Source: CAVBBU01 sp963593765 (lineage in GTDB: Bacteria; Bacillota; Clostridia; Lachnospirales; Lachnospiraceae). Taken from it: a DNA stretch of 27,741 nucleotides. Within the stretch, counting starts at the first letter, position 1; the number at the start of each line of letters is the position of its first letter. Shown here one piece after another: positions 7,312-15,104 of the stretch. The stretch covers positions 1-27,741 of the forward strand of contig CAVBBU010000012.1 of assembly GCA_963593765.1 (NCBI GenBank). Reading direction: 5' to 3'. The notes beneath the pieces are model-generated. The model saw only the letters and a program-made list of their open reading frames with translations, was not told the DNA's origin and made no database searches. Position numbers and translations under genes: made by a program.

Positions 7312-7680
7312 AACAAAAGAGATAAGAACATCCGTAGACAAACGGAAATCTACGAAAGGAGGTACAATCCAAAGATAAGCTAAATTAGTTATATACTTTA
7401 ATTCAAGGCTTAGGGAACATTCTATATAGAGTCCAGATACATATCAGATTAATTGAATCAAAAGCTACAATTCAATATTAAAATAATTAATACAAGCGAT
7501 GATGTATCACAGGAACAACGAAAGCCGAGAAAACAATTTAATATTAGAATACAAGATTAAGATATATATTAAGTACATATATATTCTGATCAGAATGAGA
7601 GGTAGAGAATCCGATGGACAACGAGACATCAAGCTAGAAGGGGATATCGCAAGCAAATAAGAATGCGGTATCCTCTTTTA
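7312..7680 (+). ncRNA. Putative structured noncoding RNA, about 370 nt, family not recognised
   Basis: This stretch is bounded by a consensus promoter and a terminator-like hairpin and lies between two minus-strand genes. It holds local helices: CGTAGA/TCTACG near 7335-7355, the self-complementary TCTATATAGA near 7422, and an AU-rich hairpin around 7560-7590. An AGGAGGT-like motif near 7360 is followed by no start codon. The only open frame (7499-7660, 53 codons) lacks a ribosome site and runs into the terminator. I looked for and did not find hallmarks of tmRNA, RNase P RNA, 6S RNA or T-box leaders. The length is in the range of large bacterial structural RNAs. Function is unknown. Confidence 0.6.
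7636..7680 (+). terminator. Terminator-like hairpin of the putative ncRNA
   Basis: Positions 7636-7651 pair with 7664-7679 over 16 bp, with three G-U pairs and a 12-nt loop. The core is GGGGATATCGCA with TGCGGTATCCTC and ends in TTTT. The T run partly pairs with AGAA in the stem. It may also stop the convergent activase transcript. Confidence 0.65.
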
Positions 7681-7743
7681 GATTGCATTAAAACGGATTA
7701 TCAGCTGTAGAGCATATACAACCGCTGTTCAAACCAATGTATT

Positions 7744-10700
7744 TTAGTGAGCTGTTTCCTTAAGATTTCTATGTGCCGTAGCAAGCATAAGCTTGATACG
7801 ATTTAGCTGGTTGACCTCGCTTGCACCTGGATCGTAGTCAACTGCGATTATATTTGCTTCTGGATGAGTACGCCTAAGCTCCTTGATTACGCCCTTACCT
7901 ACAACATGGTTAGGCAAGCATCCAAATGGCTGAGTGCAAACTATATTTGGCACGCCACTTTCTATTAGCTCTAGCATCTCTCCGGTTAAAAACCACCCCT
8001 CGCCAGTTTGATTGCCAAGTGATACATACTGCTTTGCCATATTAGCAAGATGCTCTATCTTTGATGGCGGATAAAAATGCTTGCTCTTTTTTAGTGCAGC
8101 TCTTGCAGGGCTTCTAAAGTATTCAAGTAGCTTTATAGTGCAGTTGCAAAGAAATGCTGACCTTTTAGAGCTTCCCAAATTATCATGCTTAAAGTTGCTA
8201 TTATAAAAAGAATAAAGCAGGAAGTCTAACAGGTCTGGCATAACAGCCTCTGCTCCCTCAGATTCAAGCAGCTTTACTATATGATTATTTGCAAGAGGAG
8301 AAAACTTAACTAATATTTCTCCAACTACACCAACTCTAGGCTTTTTAATATCCTTTCTTGGAAGCTTATCAAAATCATCTACTATACCCTGAACAATTTT
8401 TGCAAACTCTCTAAAGCTAGGAGATTTTTTCGATACAGCCTTTATACAAATTTCCTTCCATTTTTCATGCAGCCTGTCACTAGAACCCGGAACTGCCTCA
8501 TAAGGACGTGTTGCATATAAAACTCTCATAAATACATCGCCATAAACTATAGCCTGCATTGCCTTAGTTAAAAGCGGAAGAGTAATCTTAAAGCCGGGAT
8601 TAGTTTCCATACCGTTTGCATTGACTGATATAACAGGCACATCAGGAATACCAGCCTTTATAAGTGCACGTCTTATAAAGCCTATATAATTACTAGCTCT
8701 GCAGCCACCGCCTGTCTGGCTCATAAATACAGCAGTATGCTTAAGGTCATACTTGCCAGAAAGCAGAGCATCCATAATCTGACCTATAACTATCAGCGAA
8801 GGATAGCATGCATCATTGTTAACATACTTTAGTCCGGTATCTACTGCCGTCTTGTTATCATTTTGAAGAACGACTACATTGTAACCAAAGGCTCTAAGTG
8901 CAGGCTCTAGGATATCAAAATGTATAGGTGACATCTGAGGGCAGAGTATAGTATAGTTTTCCTTTTTCATCTGCTTAGTAAAAAATGTTCTATGATAAGC
9001 AGATGGTCTTATAGTTCTTGTATAGCTTTTCTTTTCTCTAACTCTTAGAGCAGCGATAAGAGAGCGAATACGAATTCTAGCCGCACCGAGATTATTGACC
9101 TCGTCTATCTTAAGAACGGTATATATCTTATCAGAGCCTGTAAGTATATCAGAAACCTGATCTGTAGTTACCGCATCCAGTCCGCAGCCAAAGGAGTTTA
9201 GCTGAACAAGGTCTAAAACGTCTGAGCCTTTTACATATGTTGCCGCAGCATAAAGCCTAGAATGATACATCCATTGGTCAGAAACTATAACAGGCCTTTC
9301 AACCTTAGCTAGATGCGACACCGAATCCTCAGTTAGAACTGCAAGTCCGTATGAGGCTATCATATCGGGTATACCGTGGTGGATTTCAGGATCTATATGA
9401 TAAGGCCTGCCAGCAAGAACTATACCATGCTTGTGATTAGATACTAGCCATGCGATAGTTTCCTCGCCCTTATGCTCTATATCCTCCTTTGATTTTAAAA
9501 GCTCAGCCCATGCCTTTTTAGATGCATTTTTTACCTCGCAATCAGCTATATCAAATTCTTCCTTCATTACCTTTACTAGCTGATCAGTAAGCACCTTTTC
9601 ATTAGTAAATGCCATAAAAGGATTTAGAAATCTTATATTAAGCTGCTTTAGCTCCTCGACATTATTTTTAATATTCTCAGCATATGATGTAACTATAGGG
9701 CAGTTGTAGTGATTGCCTGCATCCGGCTGTTCATTTCTTTCGTAAGGCACGCAAGGATAAAATATAGTTTTTACTCCATTATTAATCAGCCACATTATAT
9801 GACCGTGGCTTATCTTAGCAGGATAGCACTCTGACTCACTAGGTATGGATTCTATTCCCAGTTCGTAGATCTGCCTAGTAGACATAGGAGAAAGAACAAC
9901 TCTAAAGCCAAGCTCTCTAAAAAATACTGCCCAGAAAGGAAAGTCCTCATACATATTTAAAACCCTAGGTATGCCTATAGTTCCTCTTGGAGCATTTCCC
10001 TCATCAAGTGGCTCGTAGTTAAATATTCTATTAAATTTATAATCGAAAAGATTAGGTATATCCTTTTTGCTCTTTTCCTTACCAAGTCCCTTTTCGCAGC
10101 GGTTACCAGATATGTACCTTCTGTTACCCTCGAATTTATTAATCGTTAGAACGCAGTGGTTATTACAACTCTGACATCTAGTCATAGATGTTTCGTATTT
10201 TAGATTAATTATCTCGTCGATAGGCAGCATAGAGCTTTGCCTTTCCTCAAAACGCTCCCTTGCTATAAGTGCCGCACCAAATGCACCCATAATACCTGCA
10301 ATGTCTGGCCTTATAGCCTCGCAATTTGCTATTCGCTCAAACGCACGAAGCACTGCATTATTATAGAAGGTTCCGCCCTGAACTACTATGTGCTTTCCTA
10401 GCTCCTTTGCATCGGTTATCTTAATAACCTTAAAGAGTGCATTTTTGATAACTGAGTATGCAAGCCCGGCAGATATATCAGCGACAGTAGCACCCTCTTT
10501 TTGTGCCTGCTTAACATTAGAATTCATAAAGACAGTACATCTTGTTCCTAGGTCTACTGGATTTTTTGCAAATAGGGCTTCGCTTGCAAAGTCCTCTACG
10601 CTATAGTTTAATGACTTTGCAAATGTTTCTATAAAGGAGCCACAGCCTGATGAGCATGCCTCATTAAGCTGCACTGAATCTACAGTTGCATCCTTTATCT

Positions 10701-11985
10701 TAATGCATTTCATATCCTGACCGCCAATGTCTATAATGCAATCAACATCAGGCTCGAAAAATGCAGCAGCATAGTAGTGAGAGATGGTTTCTACCTCGCC
10801 CTCATCTAACATAAAGGCTGCCTTTAAAAGTGCTTCACCATATCCGGTAGAGCACGAGTATACTATATGTGCATTTGGATTAAGCTTCTCCTTTATATCC
10901 TTCATAGCACGAATAGCAGTAGCTAGAGGTGAGCCGTCATTTCCAGAATAAAACTTATAACGCAGCGTTCCTTCTTCATCGATAAGTGCTATCTTAGTAG
11001 TAGTAGAGCCGGCATCTATTCCTAAAAATAGATTGCCCTCGTATCCATCTAGGCTTTCACTTTTTACGCAGTGCCTTTCATGGCGATCAGTAAATTCCTT
11101 ATAGTCAGCCTCATCTTCAAAAAGAGGCTGTATACGAGCAACCTCCGCTTCTATAGCGACACCATTTCTAAGCCTTTCTATAAGACTATTTAGCGATATG
11201 GCAGCATGAGCCTCGACATTCATGGCGGAGCCTATAGCTGCAAAAAGGTGAGAATTATCTGGTGCGATAATATACTCGCCGCTTAATTTTAAAGTTCTGA
11301 TAAATGCATTCCTAAGTTCAGGAAGAAAATGAAGTGGTCCACCTAAGAATGCAACATGTCCTCTTATAGGCTTACCGCAGGCAAGTCCGGATATAGTTTG
11401 ATTAACTACGGCTTGGAATATAGAGGCTGCAAGATCCTGCCTTGTAGCACCTTCATTGATCAGTGGCTGTATATCTGATTTTGCAAAAACGCCACACCTA
11501 GCTGCTATAGGATATATAGACTTGTAATTAGCAGCATAATTATTAAGACCAGCAGCATCGGTTTGCAATAATGATGCCATCTGGTCTATAAACGAGCCGG
11601 TACCGCCAGCACATATACCATTCATACGCTGGTCTATACCGCCTGTAAAATATATAATTTTAGCATCCTCGCCGCCCAGCTCGATAGCAACATCGGTTTT
11701 AGGTGCGAAGAATCTAAGTGCAGTCGCGACTGAAACAACCTCCTGCACAAAGCTTACATCAAGGTGCTTTGCAAGAGCGAGACCACCAGAGCCTGTAATC
11801 ATGGGGATAATGTCCATAGCTCCTAGCTTTTTATAAGCACGCTCTAGGAGAGTAGCAAGTGTTTCCTGTATATTAGCATAGTGCCTTTCATAGTCGGAAA
11901 ACAAAATCTCATTAGCTTCATTTATAATAGCTATCTTGACTGTGGTTGAGCCTATGTCTATTCCTAATCTGTTTGTGTAATTCAT
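7744..11985 (-). CDS. Giant acyl-CoA dehydratase activase-related protein (two BadF/BcrA-type ATPase domains, DUF2229, HgdB-like end)
   Basis: The family relates to the ATP-driven, iron-sulfur activators of 2-hydroxyacyl-CoA dehydratases. Two ASKHA ATPase domains are visible (about 7-285 and 320-580), each opening with a phosphate loop (GIDIGSTT 8-15, GIDAGSTT 322-329) and each carrying CAGGTGSF or GCGSF. These Cys residues (125 and 448), with Cys164 and Cys483, are the likely cluster ligands. A Cys-rich segment (CQSCNNHC) near residue 620 is followed by a DUF2229-like region and a dehydratase-subunit-like C-terminus. Fused versions of about 1400 residues are common in Clostridia, and their substrate is unknown. 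The ATG at 11985 has GAGG 5 nt upstream and is preferred over the in-frame ATG at 12003. No dehydratase genes are near. Confidence 0.9.
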   Translation of the reverse strand: MNYTNRLGIDIGSTTVKIAIINEANEILFSDYERHYANIQETLATLLERAYKKLGAMDIIPMITGSGGLALAKHLDVSFVQEVVSVATALRFFAPKTDVAIELGGEDAKIIYFTGGIDQRMNGICAGGTGSFIDQMASLLQTDAAGLNNYAANYKSIYPIAARCGVFAKSDIQPLINEGATRQDLAASIFQAVVNQTISGLACGKPIRGHVAFLGGPLHFLPELRNAFIRTLKLSGEYIIAPDNSHLFAAIGSAMNVEAHAAISLNSLIERLRNGVAIEAEVARIQPLFEDEADYKEFTDRHERHCVKSESLDGYEGNLFLGIDAGSTTTKIALIDEEGTLRYKFYSGNDGSPLATAIRAMKDIKEKLNPNAHIVYSCSTGYGEALLKAAFMLDEGEVETISHYYAAAFFEPDVDCIIDIGGQDMKCIKIKDATVDSVQLNEACSSGCGSFIETFAKSLNYSVEDFASEALFAKNPVDLGTRCTVFMNSNVKQAQKEGATVADISAGLAYSVIKNALFKVIKITDAKELGKHIVVQGGTFYNNAVLRAFERIANCEAIRPDIAGIMGAFGAALIARERFEERQSSMLPIDEIINLKYETSMTRCQSCNNHCVLTINKFEGNRRYISGNRCEKGLGKEKSKKDIPNLFDYKFNRIFNYEPLDEGNAPRGTIGIPRVLNMYEDFPFWAVFFRELGFRVVLSPMSTRQIYELGIESIPSESECYPAKISHGHIMWLINNGVKTIFYPCVPYERNEQPDAGNHYNCPIVTSYAENIKNNVEELKQLNIRFLNPFMAFTNEKVLTDQLVKVMKEEFDIADCEVKNASKKAWAELLKSKEDIEHKGEETIAWLVSNHKHGIVLAGRPYHIDPEIHHGIPDMIASYGLAVLTEDSVSHLAKVERPVIVSDQWMYHSRLYAAATYVKGSDVLDLVQLNSFGCGLDAVTTDQVSDILTGSDKIYTVLKIDEVNNLGAARIRIRSLIAALRVREKKSYTRTIRPSAYHRTFFTKQMKKENYTILCPQMSPIHFDILEPALRAFGYNVVVLQNDNKTAVDTGLKYVNNDACYPSLIVIGQIMDALLSGKYDLKHTAVFMSQTGGGCRASNYIGFIRRALIKAGIPDVPVISVNANGMETNPGFKITLPLLTKAMQAIVYGDVFMRVLYATRPYEAVPGSSDRLHEKWKEICIKAVSKKSPSFREFAKIVQGIVDDFDKLPRKDIKKPRVGVVGEILVKFSPLANNHIVKLLESEGAEAVMPDLLDFLLYSFYNSNFKHDNLGSSKRSAFLCNCTIKLLEYFRSPARAALKKSKHFYPPSKIEHLANMAKQYVSLGNQTGEGWFLTGEMLELIESGVPNIVCTQPFGCLPNHVVGKGVIKELRRTHPEANIIAVDYDPGASEVNQLNRIKLMLATAHRNLKETAH

Positions 11986-12037
11986 ATTTACCTCATAAAG
12001 CATTGCAATACCTAAATAACAAAATCAAGTACAAGAG

Positions 12038-12066
12038 ATAATAGCATAATAAGGGTGATTTTTCAA
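12038..12066 (-). promoter_or_regulatory. Predicted promoter of the activase gene
   Basis: On the minus strand, TTGAAA (12066-12061) and TATTAT (12043-12038) are 17 bp apart, and a TG one base before the -10 makes it an extended type. It lies between the TetR gene and the activase, so the activase can be expressed independently of the regulator. Start is near 12031. Confidence 0.6.
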
Positions 12067-12072
12067 ATAAGA

Positions 12073-12666
12073 CTACGCAATCGAATTAAATCCCTTAAGT
12101 ATAAATTTATTTGCCATAGCGGCAAGCTCCTTAGGACTTGTTGTCATACCATCCTTAAACCATTGCTGTGTTATTCCTATGCAGCCGGATACAGCGAAGG
12201 AATAAAAAACCTCAAACTCTGCTATATCCTTCTGCCTTACATCCTTTGCCCAGTCGTTAAATATCTTTGCCCTAAGCACATTGTGGAAGCTGTTTATAAA
12301 TCTGTTATCTCCATTAGGTCCTACAAGAGTGCTTACCATGTCTGCATTGTCATATATATATGAAAATATATCCGTAAGCAGGTTTTCGTTTATAGGAGCG
12401 ATACCTCCCTTAGGATTAGGCATATCAGTATACTTATCAAGTATAGAATGAAAATCCTCGATTAGCTCGTCCTCGACATGATTAAGAAGATCAAATACAT
12501 CCTTATAATGAAGATAGAAGGTTCCGCGGTTAATGTCCGCCATGTCGGATATCTCCTTGACACTTATGTCCTGAACATTTTTTTCATGCATGAGCTTACC
12601 AAGACAGCTGCGAAGCTGAGACTTGGTTCTTCGAACACGTCTATCAATACTTAATTTATCTCTCAT
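12073..12666 (-). CDS. TetR/AcrR-family transcriptional regulator
   Basis: The 197-residue protein has the typical TetR N-terminal DNA-binding domain: basic start, then helix-turn-helix at about residues 33-55 (VKEISDMADINRGTFYLHYKD). A helical C-terminal ligand or dimer domain of the AcrR/TetR_C type follows. AAGGAG stands 6 nt before the ATG. It is transcribed toward the activase (69-bp gap) and away from the large secreted protein gene to the right. It may control itself, the activase or the divergent pair 12884-17573. TetR neighbours of this shape often sense small lipophilic ligands, but the ligand here is unknown. Confidence 0.93.
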   Translation of the reverse strand: MRDKLSIDRRVRRTKSQLRSCLGKLMHEKNVQDISVKEISDMADINRGTFYLHYKDVFDLLNHVEDELIEDFHSILDKYTDMPNPKGGIAPINENLLTDIFSYIYDNADMVSTLVGPNGDNRFINSFHNVLRAKIFNDWAKDVRQKDIAEFEVFYSFAVSGCIGITQQWFKDGMTTSPKELAAMANKFILKGFNSIA

Positions 12667-12687
12667 ATCAAACTCCTTTTAGATATG

Positions 12688-12705
12688 TATAGCATGTGTG
12701 CTATA
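12688..12705. promoter_or_regulatory. Candidate operator for the TetR regulator
   Basis: A 6-bp inverted repeat, TATAGC-N6-GCTATA, lies 21 bp upstream of the TetR start codon in the divergent intergenic region. Size and place suit autoregulation, but short AT-rich palindromes are common here. Confidence 0.3.
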
Positions 12706-12803
12706 TATAGCTTATTGAAATGAATATTCGTTTAAGGAACAATCATCCTATAAAGTGTCTTATAAAATGATTAGAATGTTCATTAAAAAAACAAAAAATA
12801 AAC

Positions 12804-12832
12804 TTGAATATATAGACATTTATAAGTATAAT
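12804..12832 (+). promoter_or_regulatory. Promoter of the secreted coiled-coil protein gene
   Basis: TTGAAT (12804-12809) and a perfect TATAAT (12827-12832) are 17 bp apart. The start near 12839 gives a 45-nt leader to the ATG at 12884 and shows that upstream in-frame ATGs (from 12755) are not used. Confidence 0.7.
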
Positions 12833-12883
12833 ACAAAATGGTTCATAATTCAACAGATGTCTATAAAAAGAAGAGGTGTTAAG

Positions 12884-15064
12884 ATGTTAGGCATGAAACA
12901 CGCAAAAAGGGTTATAAAAAAGCAGATTGCAGTCCTTCTTATAATAATGAATGTTATTGGTAGCATGGGAGCAGGCAGCATAACAGCATATGCACAGGCA
13001 CCAAAGGCTAAGACGGATGAGGCACTATATATTAATCTTGACTATTATGGAGAGACTAAGGATATAAACATAGTTAAAGGCGTAAGCCTTAATGGTCAAA
13101 GCTCATATACAGACTATGGAAGCTATTCAAGTGTAGTAAATATGACCTCGGATCAGGATCCGGTTCTAGCTTCGGATTCAGTTAGCTTTAGTGACCTAGA
13201 TACCAGCAAGAGATTTTACTATCAGTGTACTCCAAAGAGCAGCTCAGATATAGTTTTGCCGTGGACCTTTGATGTAGACTATAAGCTTAATGGAGTTACT
13301 ACAACACCGGAAAAGATCGCAGGTGCTTCAGGACTTGTAGAGATACATCTTAAGGCTACAGCAAACAAGAGCGCACCGGAGTATATGAGAAACAATATGC
13401 TTCTTACTGTAGCAACTACAGTTGATATGACTAAGAATCTTAGCGTAGAAGCAGACGGAGCACAGATACAGTCACTTGGAACAACAGATGCTGTCATGTT
13501 TGCAGCTCTTCCGGGTGAGGACGGTGACTATACTATTCGTATAGGAAGTGACAGCTTTGAGTATTCTGGACTTATAATTATGATGGTTCCTGGTACAGCA
13601 GATGCACTGGACCATGTTAAGGATATAAAGGAAGCAAAGGACAGAGTAGATGATTCTGTAGATAAGATATATGACAGTACAAACAAGCTCCTTGATATTA
13701 TGGGGACTATGGACAGCTCGCTTGTAGGTCTTAGAAGTGGTCTTGTGGATCTTAATAAGGCTAGAGCTACAGCAGATTCATACGGCGACACTCTTGTAGG
13801 TCAAAGCGAGCAGAGCATTGCGGATCTTAGAGATACAGCAACAAAGACTGCAGAGCTAGTACCACATATAACAACTGCAAAGCAGGCAGTGCATGATATA
13901 ACTATAGAGATGGATCAGATAGCTGGAGATCTGGATGATATAACACCAGTTCTGAGAGCCTTAAGAACAGATCTTTATGATATACAAAGTGACCTTGGTG
14001 CCTTGCAGGACGTTTTAGCCGATGCAAGTGATGAGGCAGATGATTCATCAGAGTTAGCACAGAGGCTTTATGATAAGCTTAGTGATACATCACAAAAGCT
14101 TGAGATACTCGAGGCTATAATTGCAGGCGATAGCGTTATAGGCACAGCAGAAGATGGAACAGGTGGCGTTAAGTATATAACCTCACTTGATAAGAGTACG
14201 CAGGAGCTGTATAAGAGTCTTCTTAAGATGGGATATTTTGCTTCACCTTCATCTGCAGAGAAGAAGGCAGGCTATTACGAAGCATTGCAGCAGAGTGCAT
14301 TGTCCTCTGATGCTTTATACAAGGCATTAGGAGAGCTATGCGAGGATGGACAGGCATATATAGATCTGTCGCAGGATGGACTTGTGATTAATGATTCTGC
14401 ATTAGTAACCTTCCAGGAAGGAATCGCTGTAGCAACAAAAAGTACAGCAAATACAAAAAGCATAACCTACAATGCAGTAGATATGATAGGTAGAAGTAAG
14501 ACACTGCTAGAGGATATAGTTAATGCACATGAAACTATAGATAAGTATTCAAAGACTACAGAGGATGCTATAGATGCAGCAGGAAGACTTACTATATCTA
14601 TTAACAGTACGATGACAAGCACAGCAGATACGCTTACTACTATAAATAATATATTTAAAAATTCTAAGGGTGAGTTTAATAGCGGAACTAAGAAGTCTAT
14701 CGAATCAAGTATAGAGGTTATAGATAAAGCACTTGATATGGTAAAGCTTTCTAATGATTTTAAATCGGCAAATGATTCGATAAAGCAGGCTTGGGATAGT
14801 GAGATAGATGATCTTACTAAGGATACTAATGTGCTTAATATGGATCCTGATGCGGCACTTGTATCATTTACCTCTAGTAAAAATGATACGCCTAATAGCA
14901 TACAGGTTATCATGCGAACTGAGGAGATAACTGCAGACGATGATGCAGCTACAGATGTAACAGATATAGATGTAGAGCTGGACAATGCAGGACCGCTCGG
15001 ACGTATATGGATAGTATTTAAGAGTATATTTAATTATATAATAAATATATTTTCAAAATTATAA
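12884..15064 (+). CDS. Secreted, membrane-associated coiled-coil protein of unknown function
   Basis: The frame is open from 12755, but the promoter and the AGAGGTG site place the start at 12884, giving 726 residues. A signal peptide is clear: basic start, hydrophobic stretch about 15-30, likely cleavage after AYA (37). A beta-rich domain of roughly 180 residues follows. Then comes a long acidic helical region (about 215-650) with repeated patterns such as heptad Leu/Ile and D-D-S stretches, suggesting coiled coil. The last 21 residues (RIWIVFKSIFNYIINIFSKL) are hydrophobic and amphipathic and could anchor the protein. No LPXTG signal is present. It resembles in outline the YhgE/Pip-like heptad-repeat proteins of Gram-positives, but I cannot assign it. 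A divergent TetR gene shares its upstream region. Confidence 0.8.
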   Translation: MLGMKHAKRVIKKQIAVLLIIMNVIGSMGAGSITAYAQAPKAKTDEALYINLDYYGETKDINIVKGVSLNGQSSYTDYGSYSSVVNMTSDQDPVLASDSVSFSDLDTSKRFYYQCTPKSSSDIVLPWTFDVDYKLNGVTTTPEKIAGASGLVEIHLKATANKSAPEYMRNNMLLTVATTVDMTKNLSVEADGAQIQSLGTTDAVMFAALPGEDGDYTIRIGSDSFEYSGLIIMMVPGTADALDHVKDIKEAKDRVDDSVDKIYDSTNKLLDIMGTMDSSLVGLRSGLVDLNKARATADSYGDTLVGQSEQSIADLRDTATKTAELVPHITTAKQAVHDITIEMDQIAGDLDDITPVLRALRTDLYDIQSDLGALQDVLADASDEADDSSELAQRLYDKLSDTSQKLEILEAIIAGDSVIGTAEDGTGGVKYITSLDKSTQELYKSLLKMGYFASPSSAEKKAGYYEALQQSALSSDALYKALGELCEDGQAYIDLSQDGLVINDSALVTFQEGIAVATKSTANTKSITYNAVDMIGRSKTLLEDIVNAHETIDKYSKTTEDAIDAAGRLTISINSTMTSTADTLTTINNIFKNSKGEFNSGTKKSIESSIEVIDKALDMVKLSNDFKSANDSIKQAWDSEIDDLTKDTNVLNMDPDAALVSFTSSKNDTPNSIQVIMRTEEITADDDAATDVTDIDVELDNAGPLGRIWIVFKSIFNYIINIFSKL

Positions 15065-15072
15065 TTGTAATG

Positions 15073-15081
15073 TGATATAAT
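15073..15081 (+). promoter_or_regulatory. Extended -10 promoter of the 822-residue protein gene
   Basis: TGATATAAT (15073-15081) is a perfect extended -10 element in the 40-bp gap after the coiled-coil gene. The -35 region is weak. Start would be near 15088, leaving a 17-nt leader that holds the AAGGAG site. Confidence 0.5.
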
Positions 15082-15104
15082 TAGAGTCCACAAGGAGAAA
15101 CAAT

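Noticed and set aside
7130..7372. Minus-strand 80-codon open frame opposite the ncRNA promoter
   Set aside because: It is antisense to a consensus promoter and transcript, has an unusual Cys/Tyr-rich composition and no ribosome site.
7499..7660. 53-codon open frame within the putative ncRNA
   Set aside because: There is no ribosome site, the composition is AT-rich and low-complexity, and its end runs into the terminator stem; it is probably chance.
7312..7680. Assignment of the intergenic RNA to tmRNA or RNase P RNA
   Set aside because: There is no tRNA-like ends or tag frame, and the conserved RNase P core sequences are not seen.
12755..12883. N-terminal 43-residue extension of the secreted coiled-coil protein
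   Set aside because: It lies upstream of and across the promoter at 12804-12832, and the signal peptide begins properly at the ATG at 12884.
14467..14985. 172-codon minus-strand open frame inside the coiled-coil gene
   Set aside because: It is a Ser/Val/Ile-rich shadow of the real gene, caused by its codon pattern; no ribosome site or promoter.
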